Source of the DNA: an uncultured Bacilli bacterium
GTDB lineage: Bacteria; Bacillota_I; Bacilli_A; RF39; UBA660
Assembly (NCBI GenBank): GCA_934096295.1
Contig: CAKOLL010000001.1
Location: 248,001 to 312,000 of the forward strand
DNA: 64,000 nt
Direction of reading: 5' to 3'
Part shown: in pieces, positions 34,783 to 43,375 of the stretch
How the letters are laid out: each line of letters starts with the position of its first letter
Numbering within the stretch: the stretch's first letter is position 1
Made by a program: the position numbers and the translations under genes
The notes under the pieces: model-generated
Database searches by the model: none
What the model was told of the DNA's origin: nothing
The model's input: the letters and a program-made list of their open reading frames with translations, nothing else

Positions 34783-35100
34783 TTGAAAACATGGATTGAA
34801 TATATTATTATTGCTGTTATCTTACTTATTATATCTTTAGTAATTGTTAAGTTATCTAAAAGAGATTTTAAAGTTGAAGCTAATAAACTCATAACTTACT
34901 TAGGTGGTAAAGATAATATAATTAATGCAGAATGTAATATGTCAAGACTTAAGGTTATTTTAAAAGATGTATCTTTAGCTAATAAGGATGGAATTCAAAA
35001 ACTTGGTGCTAAAGGGATTGTAGAAATTGATAACCAATTAAAAATTATATTTGATAAGAATGCAAAACAATTAAAAAAGTATATCGAGGAAATTCTCTAG
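34783..35100 (+). CDS. Orphan PTS EIIB-like domain protein with membrane anchor
   Basis: The 105-residue protein has an N-terminal membrane helix (about 5-23) and a GlcB-type EIIB domain. ITYLGGKDNIINAECNMSRL contains a cysteine at the position of the phosphorylated residue, followed by KVILKDVSLANKDGIQKLGAKG. No EIIC or EIIA partner is nearby, so a regulatory or vestigial role is possible. I chose the TTG at 34783 because AGGTGATT precedes it; a GTG at 34774 would be the site itself. Confidence 0.7.
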   Translation: MKTWIEYIIIAVILLIISLVIVKLSKRDFKVEANKLITYLGGKDNIINAECNMSRLKVILKDVSLANKDGIQKLGAKGIVEIDNQLKIIFDKNAKQLKKYIEEIL

Positions 35101-35111
35101 GATATACTTTT

Positions 35112-35402
35112 TTAAAGCTTTTCAATATCAAGGATATCAGTGATTTTAATTAGTTTGTTGTCAATTGTAAGTAGATTAATATTTGTTTTACCTACGATTT
35201 CTTCTTCATGAATACCGTCATCCATGGTAATTCTTACCCTACTTTTATAAACATGATTTAATGAACCAAATATTTCATTAATCTTTTTATTTATATCTTT
35301 GGGATTATAACTTTTAATGGCTCTATCACTACGATATAAATCTTGATAGTTATTTAATTTTTTGTTAATGGGACTTGCAAACACATTAGGTAATTTGTTC
35401 AT
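35112..35402 (-). CDS. Small hypothetical protein
   Basis: The protein is about 96 residues (MNKLPNVFASPINKK start) with a mixed alpha/beta composition. It has a C-terminal half with alternating strands (YKSRVRITMDDGIHEEEIV and LLTIDNKLIKITDILDI) that could form a small beta barrel. The ATG at 35402 has GAGGTG in front, better than the longer frame. It is convergent with the EIIB-like gene and divergent from rodA. I do not recognise the family. Confidence 0.65.
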   Translation of the reverse strand: MNKLPNVFASPINKKLNNYQDLYRSDRAIKSYNPKDINKKINEIFGSLNHVYKSRVRITMDDGIHEEEIVGKTNINLLTIDNKLIKITDILDIEKL

Positions 35403-35459
35403 TTTCACACCTCTAGTATATTTTATGATAAATAGAAAAAAAATACACATACTATTTTT

Positions 35460-36581
35460 ATGAAAAAGATTTTAGATAGTAAATTACTTTTCTTTATTCC
35501 TTTACTAATAATAATGATTATTAGTTTTTTAGATATGTATAATGCTAAATATTTAAGTAGCTTATATAATAATAATTTAATAAAGCAAATAATTTGGTAT
35601 GTAATTGGTATTATTATATTTATATTTTCTAGAAATATTAATATTAAAAATATATTTAAATATTCTTTTGTACTTTATATTATTTCAATTATTCTACTTA
35701 TTTATGTATTACTTTTTGGTAAAGTAATTAATGGTGCTAGAGCTTGGATTACTATTAAAGGCTTATCTTTTCAACCGAGCGAACTTACTAAATTTAGTCT
35801 TGCCATTATGTTAAGTGATATGGCTAGTAAATTTAAAAGTACTAGTATTAATTCTGAGTTTTTATTTTTATTAAAAGTTGGGATTCTTACACTTATTCCT
35901 TCGGTTTTAGTTTTTTTAGAGCCTGATACTGGAGCAATAATTTTTTTCTTAATTATAACTTTAGCTATTTTATTATTTTCAGATATTCATAAATTTTGGT
36001 TTATTATTTTATTTTCTTTATTGGGGGTTGGTTTACTAAGTTTTATTTTACTTTATCTTTATAATAAGGATATACTTATTAATATATTAGGCACTAGTTT
36101 TTTTTATAGAGTTGAAAGACTAATTACTTTTAAAACTATGAGTAGTTATCAACTGGAGAATGCTTTAATTGCGATGGGAGCATCAAATATTATTAATCCT
36201 ACTTTAGGAAATATTGCAATATATATACCAGAGGCACCAACTGACTTTGTTTTTGCATTTAGTATTAGCAATTTTGGTTATTTAATGGGATATTTGCTTC
36301 TTTTATGTTATTTTCTTATGGATTTATATCTAATTAGAAGGATAAGTAAAATGCCAAATGGCACTAATAAATATTTTGTTATATCATTTTCTAGTATTTT
36401 TATATTTGGTCAAATTATTAATATTGGTATGAATCTAGGACTTTTTCCAATTATCGGAATACCTTTACCATTTTTGAGTTATGGTGGATCGACGTTAATT
36501 ATTTATTTTATTTTTTTAAGTATAATTTTTAATACAGAAAAAAACCATATGGGAATATGGCTTAATAATAGTAAACTCTAG
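35460..36581 (+). CDS. rodA: SEDS family peptidoglycan polymerase, RodA-like
   Basis: This 373-residue polytopic protein has about ten membrane segments and the SEDS signatures NGARAWITIKG...FQPSELTKF and PLPFLSYGGSTL. SEDS proteins polymerise lipid II glycan with a class B penicillin-binding protein. GARAWI followed by the QPSE motif occurs in FtsW, RodA and SpoVE alike. RodA is the tentative choice because no division genes are adjacent. EPDTGAIIFF is also conserved. The ribosome binding site is weak. Confidence 0.85.
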   Translation: MKKILDSKLLFFIPLLIIMIISFLDMYNAKYLSSLYNNNLIKQIIWYVIGIIIFIFSRNINIKNIFKYSFVLYIISIILLIYVLLFGKVINGARAWITIKGLSFQPSELTKFSLAIMLSDMASKFKSTSINSEFLFLLKVGILTLIPSVLVFLEPDTGAIIFFLIITLAILLFSDIHKFWFIILFSLLGVGLLSFILLYLYNKDILINILGTSFFYRVERLITFKTMSSYQLENALIAMGASNIINPTLGNIAIYIPEAPTDFVFAFSISNFGYLMGYLLLLCYFLMDLYLIRRISKMPNGTNKYFVISFSSIFIFGQIINIGMNLGLFPIIGIPLPFLSYGGSTLIIYFIFLSIIFNTEKNHMGIWLNNSKL

Positions 36582-36789
36582 GGATTGGTTGGTAATAACT
36601 ATATGAACTATTATAAGATGGTACACCTGGAGTATAAGGCATATTTTGTGGATAGCCACTTGCCCCCGGTGCAACATTATATATAGGTCTAGGTCTAGTT
36701 AAACCAACTGCTGCTCCACCTGCTAATCCTCCTAATAAAAAAGGTACAACAAACCCACGGTTAGTATTTTGATAATAATTTGGATACAT
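36562..36789 (-). CDS. Small Gly/Pro/Tyr-rich protein with one hydrophobic segment
   Basis: The 75-residue protein (MYPNYYQNTNRG start) has a Gly/Ala-rich hydrophobic segment FVVPFLLGGLAGGAAVG at about 13-29, then a Pro/Tyr/Ser-rich tail ending PIPRVYYY. I use the ATG at 36789, with AAAGGAG in front. The composition resembles coat or surface peptides. It overlaps the end of rodA by 20 bp on the opposite strand. The function is unknown. Confidence 0.6.
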   Translation of the reverse strand: MYPNYYQNTNRGFVVPFLLGGLAGGAAVGLTRPRPIYNVAPGASGYPQNMPYTPGVPSYNSSYSYYQPIPRVYYY

Positions 36790-36833
36790 AGTTTCTCCTT
36801 TCATAAGTAATTTATGAAAATACTCTTTATTAA

Positions 36834-37088
36834 CTAATTACTTTTACCCAAATATATTTTTTGTTTTTTTCTTTTTAAACCTAGATTTGTTTTAGTATTA
36901 ATATTTTGAATAGCAGCATCCACCAAAGAAATATATTCTTTGTCGGTGAAGATATTTACATCTTCAATTCTAGTGATGGTCATCTCTTTATTATCTAATA
37001 TAAGAAATTCATATATTATCTCTAGACATATTTTTTCTTGCATCTGCTTTTTAGCGAGTGCATGACTTAAACATAAATAATCATCCAT
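36834..37088 (-). CDS. Small hypothetical protein
   Basis: The 84-residue protein (MDDYLCLSHALAKKQ start) is soluble with a basic C-terminus (LGLKRKKQKIYLGK). The first part is helical; residues about 35-50 hold a short strand pair. I chose the ATG at 37088, preceded by an AAAGAG-type site; the longer frame to 37208 would run into the divergent HTH gene. It faces that regulator across a 106-bp gap, so it may be its target. I do not recognise the family. Confidence 0.5.
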   Translation of the reverse strand: MDDYLCLSHALAKKQMQEKICLEIIYEFLILDNKEMTITRIEDVNIFTDKEYISLVDAAIQNINTKTNLGLKRKKQKIYLGKSN

Positions 37089-37194
37089 AAAATCAACTCT
37101 TTCTTTTAAATTATAACAAACTTTTTCGTATTTGTCTGTAATTTTTAGTATATTTATAAATTTAATGGGAAAATTAAACTGGTGAGCGGAATAG

Positions 37195-37644
37195 ATGGAA
37201 AATGACAAATTATTTGAGTTAAGGGAATATAATAATCTAACTCAAAAGAATGTTGGAGAAATTATAGGTGTTCGTCAACAAACTTATGCTGAATGGGAAA
37301 AAGGAAAGAAGATTATTCCTTTAAAACATTTAGTTACATTAGCAAAATATTATAACGTTAGTTTAGATTATTTAACTGGACTATCTAATAAAAAAGATAT
37401 ATTTTATAAATATGTTACTCTTGATAAAAAGGAAATTGGTAAAAAAGTTGTATATGTTAGATCTCTTTATAATATAAATCAAAAAGATTTAGCATCTATT
37501 CTTAATACCTCTTCTTCCACAATTTGTGCTTATGAAAAAGGAAAAACTTTAATACTAACAGCCTTTTTGTATCAAATAGCTAAAAAATATAATATCTCAA
37601 TTGATTGGTTAGTTGGAGCTAGTTCTAAAATAAAAAGAAACTAG
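37195..37644 (+). CDS. Regulator with two XRE-type HTH domains
   Basis: The 149-residue protein contains two helix-turn-helix domains in tandem. The first spans about 5-60 (LTQKNVGEIIGVRQQTYAEWEKG, with SLDYLTGLS) and the second about 85-140 (INQKDLASILNTSSSTICAYEKG, with SIDWLVGAS). The two copies are similar enough to come from an internal duplication. A tandem protein could bind a direct repeat as a monomer. It is divergent from the small gene at 36834-37088 and may control it. Confidence 0.85.
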   Translation: MENDKLFELREYNNLTQKNVGEIIGVRQQTYAEWEKGKKIIPLKHLVTLAKYYNVSLDYLTGLSNKKDIFYKYVTLDKKEIGKKVVYVRSLYNINQKDLASILNTSSSTICAYEKGKTLILTAFLYQIAKKYNISIDWLVGASSKIKRN

Positions 37645-37732
37645 CTTTTTTTATTCCTAAAAGTCATTTAAAAAAATCCCTCATATAGTTCCTACCTTCC
37701 TTATTTAAATTATAGCAAAAATTTTTTAAAAG

Positions 37733-37757
37733 AAAAAGACTTATTTTTACATAAGTC
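37733..37757 (-). terminator. Rho-independent terminator of tyrS
   Basis: GACTTAT pairs with ATAAGTC, followed by five Ts on the minus strand. The stem overlaps the last codons and stop of tyrS. Confidence 0.75.
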
Positions 37758-38988
37758 CCATAAAATAATTCTTTTTACCTTTTTTGATTAATAATACTTT
37801 TTCTTCAATAGCATCTTTTTTAGTTATTACTTTTTCTAAATCAGTTACTTTTTGATTGTTGATGCTTATTGCACCCGAAGAAATCATTTCTCTTGCTTCT
37901 CTTTTACTTGAAACAATTTTGTTATCCACTAATAAGTCTATTAGTAAAGCGTTATCTTTTACATCAAATCTTGGTACATCTTTTATGCTTTCAATTATTT
38001 CGTCTGCAGTTAATTCCCAAATTCTATCTGAGAATAAAGATTCAGAAATATGTAAAGCTTTTTTGTATTCTTCTTCACCATGTAAGAATGTAATTATTTC
38101 TTTAGCTAATGCTTTTTGGGCTTTTCTTTCTTCTGGATGTTCATTTAGACTTTTTTCTAATTCTTCAATTTCTTCTTTAGTTAAGAATGTTAATTTTTTT
38201 AAGTATTCAATAACTTTATCATCCTCAGCATTAATAAAGTATTGGTATAATTCGTATGGACTAGTCTTGTTAATATCTAACCATAACGCTTCTCCGGATT
38301 CGCTTTTACCAAATTTTGATCCATCACTTCTAGTTACTAATGGCACTGTAAATCCATAACATTTTACATCTGCTCCATGAACTTTTCTTATTAGTTCAAG
38401 TCCTGATGTAATATTTCCCCATTGATCTTGTCCTCCGACTTGCATTGTTACACCATGTTCTTCATATAACTTTAAAAAGTCAATTGATTGAAGCAACATG
38501 TATGAAAATTCAGTATAAGTAATACCAATATCTAATCTTCTTTTTACGGTATCCTTTGCAAGCATATAATTAACATTAAAGAATTTACCAAAATCTCTAA
38601 GATAATCAATTGCTTTCATTTCACATAGCCAATCAGCGTTGTTTACTATTTCGATTTTTCCACCAAGGATGGTACTAATTTGATTTTGAATACACTTAAT
38701 GTTATGGGCAACAGCTTCTTTACTAATCATTGGTCTTTCAACATTTGGTTTAGGATCTCCGATTAATCCTGTTCCTCCCCCAGCAATAATTATTGGAGTA
38801 TGTCCACCTTCCATTAATCTTTTTGATGTAGCTATTACGGTACAGTAATGTCCAATATGTAATGAGTCTCCAGTTGGGTCAACACCAATATAAAATTTTA
38901 AGCCTCCATTATTAATGGCTTCTTCAACGTCTGGACTAGTTATATCATTAACAAGCCCTCTCCATTTTAATTCTTCAAATAATGTCAT
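37747..38988 (-). CDS. tyrS: Tyrosyl-tRNA synthetase
   Basis: TyrRS charges tRNA-Tyr. The 413-residue protein has the class I HIGH motif (LHIGHYCTV), the family GGQDQWGNI segment, the KMSKS counterpart KFGKS and a C-terminal S4-like RNA-binding domain (about 345-405, LLVDNKIVSSKREAREMI). It is preceded by a T-box leader whose putative specifier is UAC, matching tyrosine. Length and motifs are typical of the bacterial TyrS. Confidence 0.97.
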   Translation of the reverse strand: MTLFEELKWRGLVNDITSPDVEEAINNGGLKFYIGVDPTGDSLHIGHYCTVIATSKRLMEGGHTPIIIAGGGTGLIGDPKPNVERPMISKEAVAHNIKCIQNQISTILGGKIEIVNNADWLCEMKAIDYLRDFGKFFNVNYMLAKDTVKRRLDIGITYTEFSYMLLQSIDFLKLYEEHGVTMQVGGQDQWGNITSGLELIRKVHGADVKCYGFTVPLVTRSDGSKFGKSESGEALWLDINKTSPYELYQYFINAEDDKVIEYLKKLTFLTKEEIEELEKSLNEHPEERKAQKALAKEIITFLHGEEEYKKALHISESLFSDRIWELTADEIIESIKDVPRFDVKDNALLIDLLVDNKIVSSKREAREMISSGAISINNQKVTDLEKVITKKDAIEEKVLLIKKGKKNYFMGLM

Positions 38989-38998
38989 AAAATTTCCT

Positions 38999-39128
38999 CC
39001 CTAAAAATAAAAAGAATGGTACACAAGGAGTGCAATTTGCACGGTACCATCCTTTATTTAACTTAATTTATCTTAACGCGATTCAAACGATTCAGCTCCG
39101 GAGTCGTAAATTCCTTCAGCACTGATTG
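38999..39128 (-). promoter_or_regulatory. Short T-box riboswitch in front of tyrS
   Basis: The leader holds the T-box sequence TGGTACCGTG (39049 to 39040). AAGGA and TCCTT can form the antiterminator, while AATGGTAC pairs with GTACCATT followed by a T-rich run as the competing terminator. A TAC at 39108-39106 lies in a loop closed by GGA/TCC and GCT/AGC and is the likely Tyr specifier. Counting from the promoter, the whole leader is only about 130-140 nt. That is shorter than usual, so Stem I seems to lack its distal arm. Confidence 0.8.
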
Positions 39129-39133
39129 GGTCA

Positions 39134-39162
39134 ATTATAGCACTTTAAAATTTATTATGCAA
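39134..39162 (-). promoter_or_regulatory. Promoter of tyrS
   Basis: TTGCAT (39162-39157) and a perfect TATAAT (39139-39134) are 17 bp apart on the minus strand, just behind the stop of the pseudouridine synthase gene. Transcription would begin near 39128. Confidence 0.75.
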
Positions 39163-39165
39163 GCT

Positions 39166-39813
39166 TTATTTAACAAAATTCTTGAATTTTTCATTCATTT
39201 TAATTTCTAAACTCATTAGCTTATTACTTTCTGGATGTACAATCTCCAATTTGTAAGCTTGTAAACACATTGAACTACTAGCCTTTTTTCCGTATTTTTT
39301 ATCTCCGATGATGGGATGATTAATATTTGCAAGTTGAACCCTGATTTGATTCTTTCTACCTGTTTTAATATTTATATTTAATAAGCTATATTTATTATTA
39401 TATTTAATTACATCAAAATCTGTTATTGCTAATTTTCCTTTTTTCTTGTCTTTAGTAATTATTACATCATGTGTTTTGGTTTCATATAAATAATCTTCTA
39501 GATGACCACTTTTTGTTAAAGGATGTTCTACTACTGCATAATAGTATCTTTTAACATTTGACCAATTGGCTTGTAATTTTCTTTTTATGGCCTCACTTTT
39601 GGCAAATACTATTAATCCCGATGTATCTTTATCTAGTCTATGAACTATAAAAATTTTGTTTTTAGGATTTTGTTTTTTTATATATTCTTTTACATCATCA
39701 TAAAGATTTCTATCATTTTTGTTATCTCTAGAAATTGTTAAAATACCATTTGGTTTATTAATAACAATTATGTACTTATCTTCATATATTATATTTAATT
39801 TCTTTTTTGGCAT
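39166..39813 (-). CDS. RluA family RNA pseudouridine synthase
   Basis: The 215-residue protein has the RluA catalytic motif HRLDKDTSGLIVFAKS (Asp61) and starts with NIIYEDKYIIVINKPNG. The later LLNINIKTGRKNQIRVQLA and GDKKYG motifs complete the fold. It lacks the N-terminal S4 domain of RluD. The target, in rRNA or tRNA, cannot be fixed. It lies alone between the tRNA gene and tyrS. Confidence 0.92.
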   Translation of the reverse strand: MPKKKLNIIYEDKYIIVINKPNGILTISRDNKNDRNLYDDVKEYIKKQNPKNKIFIVHRLDKDTSGLIVFAKSEAIKRKLQANWSNVKRYYYAVVEHPLTKSGHLEDYLYETKTHDVIITKDKKKGKLAITDFDVIKYNNKYSLLNINIKTGRKNQIRVQLANINHPIIGDKKYGKKASSSMCLQAYKLEIVHPESNKLMSLEIKMNEKFKNFVK

Positions 39814-39861
39814 TGTAAATCACCCACACAAATATTATATCAAATTTACTATTAATATCAA

Positions 39862-39888
39862 AATAAAAAGCCCGTGGATACGGACTTT
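39862..39888 (-). terminator. Terminator behind the tRNA gene
   Basis: On the minus strand AAGTCCGT pairs with ACGGGCTT, including one G-U pair, followed by Ts. It lies 11 bp behind the CCA end of tRNA-Ala. Confidence 0.7.
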
Positions 39889-39898
39889 GATGTTCAAT

Positions 39899-39975
39899 TG
39901 GTGGAGAATGTGGGACTCGAACCCGCGACCCCCACGGTGCAAGCGTGGTGCTCTAGCCAACTGAGCTAATTCCCC
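39899..39975 (-). tRNA. tRNA-Ala (TGC)
   Basis: The minus strand folds into a full cloverleaf. The acceptor arm GGGGAAT pairs with ATTCTCC and has the G3-U70 pair that identifies alanine tRNAs. The anticodon loop CTTGCAC gives TGC, the T loop is GTTCGAGTC-like, and the 3' end CCA is encoded. A terminator follows. It is the only tRNA I see in the window. Confidence 0.97.
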
Positions 39976-40017
39976 AAGAACAAGACTATTTTATCATACA
40001 TTGATAAAATAATCAAG

Positions 40018-40227
40018 CTATTTTTGTGGTTCTTCAACAATTTTTATTAATCCAGCTTCAACTTCTTCAAGTGCACGACCTAAACTCTTCTTGTTTTTAT
40101 ACTCACTTTCTTTCATTTGATAGTGGTTATTTTCAAGCATTTGTTTACTTCTTATTGAAGCTACATGAACCAATTTGTACTTAGAATCTACTATATTTAG
40201 TAGTTTATCAATTGATGGATATAACAT
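40018..40227 (-). CDS. rpoZ: RNA polymerase omega subunit
   Basis: The 69-residue protein begins MLYPSIDKLLNIVDSKYKLV and contains ASIRSKQM and KSLGRALEEVEAGLI, the conserved helices of omega, which helps fold and stabilise the beta-prime subunit. Length and motifs fit. AAAGGGAG lies in front of the ATG. In many Bacillota rpoZ follows gmk; here gmk is not adjacent and the neighbours are a tRNA and a prepilin-like gene. Confidence 0.93.
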   Translation of the reverse strand: MLYPSIDKLLNIVDSKYKLVHVASIRSKQMLENNHYQMKESEYKNKKSLGRALEEVEAGLIKIVEEPQK

Positions 40228-40322
40228 ACATACACTCCCTTTTCATTACTTATAATACTCATTAATACTTATTTATGCAAGAAAATCGCAAAAATTTGAC
40301 ACAAATTTGACACTATTTGTTT

Positions 40323-40685
40323 TTAACTAAGTATTTTTGCAGTTATTTTATCATTTTCATTTGTTACTTTTATCTTTATATTATTCATGGAACTTTCTTC
40401 ATCGCGAGGATCTATTACTTCGCCATTACTACTTATAACAGCATTTGCTTTTGCTAAATCATCAACAGTTAAATACACAGTGTTTTCTTTTTCAAATAAT
40501 TTACTATTGACTTTAGCATACAACACTGCACCATTTTCAATTGCTGCTAGCTTTTGATTATACATTTCTTCTTCATAATTAACATTTAATTTACTTGATA
40601 TAATCCATGTAGCTGCAAAATAACAGATACTAAATATTCCAAGGACGATAGCTAGTTCTACAACTGTATATCCATTTTTCTTCAT
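40323..40685 (-). CDS. Prepilin-like protein
   Basis: The 120-residue protein starts MKKNGYTVVELAIVLGIF, a type III signal with cleavage after Gly and Glu at position +5, followed by the usual hydrophobic helix. The remainder is a small soluble domain. It resembles minor pseudopilins of DNA-uptake or type IV pilus systems. Its ATG overlaps the TGA of the upstream gene, so the two are coupled. It is about 20 kb from the major-pilin-like gene at 20360. Confidence 0.75.
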   Translation of the reverse strand: MKKNGYTVVELAIVLGIFSICYFAATWIISSKLNVNYEEEMYNQKLAAIENGAVLYAKVNSKLFEKENTVYLTVDDLAKANAVISSNGEVIDPRDEESSMNNIKIKVTNENDKITAKILS

Positions 40686-41644
40686 TTATTTACCTCCGTT
40701 TTAGTAAATCCACGATATTCCCAAAGAGGAAACTCATTTCTAATTTTAGATATTTCTTGTAACATTTTATTTTTTAATTTATCTCCCTTAAACTCAAATA
40801 GGCTTATAATAGTTTCTTCGAGATTCTTATTAGCTATATCTTCTTCATTTAAGGAGTTGTATAAATATGGAATAACGATATTATCATCAATAAACTTTAT
40901 ATCTTTATTTTTAAAAACATAAAAGTTTTTCAAAGTTTTAATAAGTTTTTTATAAGATTTAATATTGTGATGATAGATATTTTTTCCCATTTCAACGTAT
41001 TCTTTATTAGTAAATTGTTTATATTTATCATCCTTATAATATTTATTTATTCTTTTTTTACTACTTAATTTATTACTTACAATCATTTTATCTTCAATAA
41101 TATATTCTTTCTTATAGTAAAATTCTAGTTTGGATATAATTTTATCTTTTTCTTCAATACCACTTATGATGAAAGAAAAATATTTTTTACTTACAACACC
41201 ATATGCAATAATTATGCCATTTGCTAAATCATATATTCTATTCCATTTTTTTACATATTTTAAAATATCTTTGTTTTTAAAACAACATTTAAATTCTAAA
41301 TCATTTGGAACTTCTAAGTTATCTTTTTGAAAAATAATGTGTTTATCAATAAAATAATTTATTAATTCTTTATGTTCATTCAATGTTTTTGTATCATTTT
41401 TTTTCAATATATTTTTTAATGACTCATAGTCTTTTAGATCTAATGACATTATAAGATACTTTAAATATTTATTTTTTATTTCATTTATTTTTTCTACTAA
41501 AACATCTTTTTTAGACTTTGTATCTTCTATTTTTGTTTCATCAAAGATTTCACACATTTTATTGTAATCTGTAATTATTTTTATTAATTCTTCTTTTTTT
41601 AATTTATTTAAATATTCTACATAACTAATACCTATTTCAATCAT
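40682..41644 (-). CDS. Hypothetical protein coupled to a prepilin-like gene
   Basis: The protein is about 320 residues, soluble and Lys-rich. The first 75 residues form helices (YLNKLKKEELIKIITDYNKM) that look like a small SAP- or Rho-N-like helical domain. The middle is mixed, and the end reads IRNEFPLWEYRGFTKTE. I use the ATG at 41644, with GGAGTGATATC in front. I do not recognise the family and found no enzyme motif. Translational coupling to the prepilin-like gene suggests a shared role, but that is unproven. Confidence 0.65.
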   Translation of the reverse strand: MIEIGISYVEYLNKLKKEELIKIITDYNKMCEIFDETKIEDTKSKKDVLVEKINEIKNKYLKYLIMSLDLKDYESLKNILKKNDTKTLNEHKELINYFIDKHIIFQKDNLEVPNDLEFKCCFKNKDILKYVKKWNRIYDLANGIIIAYGVVSKKYFSFIISGIEEKDKIISKLEFYYKKEYIIEDKMIVSNKLSSKKRINKYYKDDKYKQFTNKEYVEMGKNIYHHNIKSYKKLIKTLKNFYVFKNKDIKFIDDNIVIPYLYNSLNEEDIANKNLEETIISLFEFKGDKLKNKMLQEISKIRNEFPLWEYRGFTKTEVNK

Positions 41645-41732
41645 GATATCACTCCATATACATTTTACCAAATTTATAATAAATTTTCCATGGTAATTAT
41701 GTGAAAAATTGAATTTTGTAATATTTTACTTT

Positions 41733-42233
41733 CTAGATATCAAAGTAATAAACGTTTTCAGGTAAATTTAATTGTTTATATATTTTATTTTTAATATATC
41801 TTCCACCGATATGTTTATAAAATTCATTAGTGGGATTTTCTTTTAGACAAGATATAAGCATTTTATCTAAGCCCATCTCTTTTAAATTTTTAATGGATTC
41901 TTCTACGAGTTTTTGGCCAAAACCATAATGGTGATATTTTTTTATAATGTAAAGAGCAAATATTTCCCCACAATTATCAAATTCTAAATCTTCAGTTTTT
42001 CCATAGTTTACAAATCCTACGACTTGGTTATCTATTTCTAAAACAAGGGTATTATAATCTTTTGTAGCAAAGTTTTTTTTGATAGTTTCACCTCTTTTTA
42101 CTTCATTTGTTTTTATTTCTTCCAAAAAGGAATCAGGCATAATACGTTTATAAGTTTCATTCCATGCTACAGTTATTACATGAGAAATTCCCATACAATC
42201 TTCTTTCTTTTCTTTTCTAATTGTGTATTTCAT
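41733..42233 (-). CDS. GNAT family acetyltransferase
   Basis: The 166-residue protein has the GNAT fold: IRKEKKEDCMGISHVI at the start, the core strand EIFALYIIKKYHHYGFGQKL with the acetyl-CoA-binding Gly pattern, and NPTNEFYKHIGGRYI near the end. The acceptor substrate is unknown. Its start overlaps the upstream UDG-like gene by 17 bp with GAGGTATATTTTA as the ribosome binding site. Confidence 0.9.
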   Translation of the reverse strand: MKYTIRKEKKEDCMGISHVITVAWNETYKRIMPDSFLEEIKTNEVKRGETIKKNFATKDYNTLVLEIDNQVVGFVNYGKTEDLEFDNCGEIFALYIIKKYHHYGFGQKLVEESIKNLKEMGLDKMLISCLKENPTNEFYKHIGGRYIKNKIYKQLNLPENVYYFDI

Positions 42234-42882
42234 TAAAATATACCTCCTTGATCCATAATATATCTTCGATTGATTTATCTATATTAAATCTTCCATTTCC
42301 AATTGGATAATAAACTGGAAAACATGTATATTTTTTATTATTGATTTCTTTGATGTATTTTTTCTTACGACAGGTACTTACTGATATTTTTTCATTTAAA
42401 AATATGGAACTAACTTGATTGCCAAAAAGTATTATTACTTTAGGATTAACTAATTCTATTTCTTTTTCAATTAAAGATAAGTACTCTTTAAATACTTTAT
42501 CTGGCAAAGGTCTGGCATCAAGCTGAGTACATTTTCCTAGATTGGTTATAAATATTTTATTATTCTCTACTTTTTTATAAACTTTTTTGGCAAAGTCTGG
42601 TGTCCATTCACTCCCTTTTTTACTTTTTATTTCCTGATATAAATCTTCATCAATAATTTTTATTGCCATGAATAAATCCCAGATATTTTTAGTCCCTATC
42701 CATGGAGCCCTTGGCCCTTCCCACGATTTATCTGCCGCGATATTTCTAGCTGTTGGATTCATAAAAACAAAACAAATATCTGGATTATTACAACATCCTC
42801 CGAAATATATTGGTTCAAGACTAGGATCTCCATATATTTTTTGCATTTTTTTATATTCTTTTTTAATATTATCTAAATTCAT
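42217..42882 (-). CDS. Uracil-DNA glycosylase superfamily protein
   Basis: The 221-residue protein has the UDG-like fold signatures CFVFMNPTARNIA (motif 1), FITNLGKCTQLDARPLPD and KVIILFGNQVSSIF. A family member excises uracil or related bases from DNA. The first motif differs from classical Ung (GQDPYH), and the protein resembles the family 4-like or DUF4918-type groups, so its substrate is open. A four-cysteine iron-sulfur site is not evident. It is coupled to the acetyltransferase gene. Confidence 0.78.
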   Translation of the reverse strand: MNLDNIKKEYKKMQKIYGDPSLEPIYFGGCCNNPDICFVFMNPTARNIAADKSWEGPRAPWIGTKNIWDLFMAIKIIDEDLYQEIKSKKGSEWTPDFAKKVYKKVENNKIFITNLGKCTQLDARPLPDKVFKEYLSLIEKEIELVNPKVIILFGNQVSSIFLNEKISVSTCRKKKYIKEINNKKYTCFPVYYPIGNGRFNIDKSIEDILWIKEVYFNEIHN

Positions 42883-42898
42883 ATTATCTTCCTTATAG

Positions 42899-42930
42899 AA
42901 AAAGCAACACCTTTTAAAGTGTTGTTTTAA
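42899..42930 (-). terminator. Terminator of the rpsU-yqeY unit
   Basis: CAACAC pairs with GTGTTG on the minus strand with flanking A/T pairs, followed by five Ts. It sits between yqeY and the UDG-like gene. Confidence 0.7.
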
Positions 42931-43373
42931 TTTGACATAATTTGTTCTTTAACTAATTTACTAACTAGAGACATATCTGCATTTTTTCCAACAAGTAGCT
43001 CATTAACTTTTTTCATTACAAGCCCCATATCTTTCATGCTAGTTGGTTTTATTTCTTCTACTGCACTTTTTACTATTTCACTTATTTCACTTTCAGACAT
43101 TTCTTCAGGTAAATAAATATCTAAAATAGCAATTTCTTTTTCTAATGATTCCACTAAGTCAGCTTTTCCATATTTTTTATATTCTTCTAATGAATCTTTA
43201 CGAACTTTAACTTGTTTTTTTAATACTGCAGCTATTTCATTGTCATCTAATTCATGTTTTTTAGCAATTTGTTCTAGTTGTAAAGCACTTTTCAACATTC
43301 TAAGTACTGATAACTTAAAAGTATCTTTTTCTTTCATTGCGTTTTTTAAATCTTCATTAATCTTTTCGTACAT
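42927..43373 (-). CDS. yqeY: GatB/YqeY domain protein
   Basis: This 148-residue helical protein matches YqeY along its length (KINEDLKNAMKEKD, LSVLRMLKSAL, YLPEEMSESEI, MGLVMKKVNELL). The fold is related to the tail of GatB, but the role is not established; a tRNA-linked function is often assumed. It follows rpsU directly, as in Bacillus, and is cotranscribed with it. Confidence 0.93.
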   Translation of the reverse strand: MYEKINEDLKNAMKEKDTFKLSVLRMLKSALQLEQIAKKHELDDNEIAAVLKKQVKVRKDSLEEYKKYGKADLVESLEKEIAILDIYLPEEMSESEISEIVKSAVEEIKPTSMKDMGLVMKKVNELLVGKNADMSLVSKLVKEQIMSN

Positions 43374-43375
43374 AA

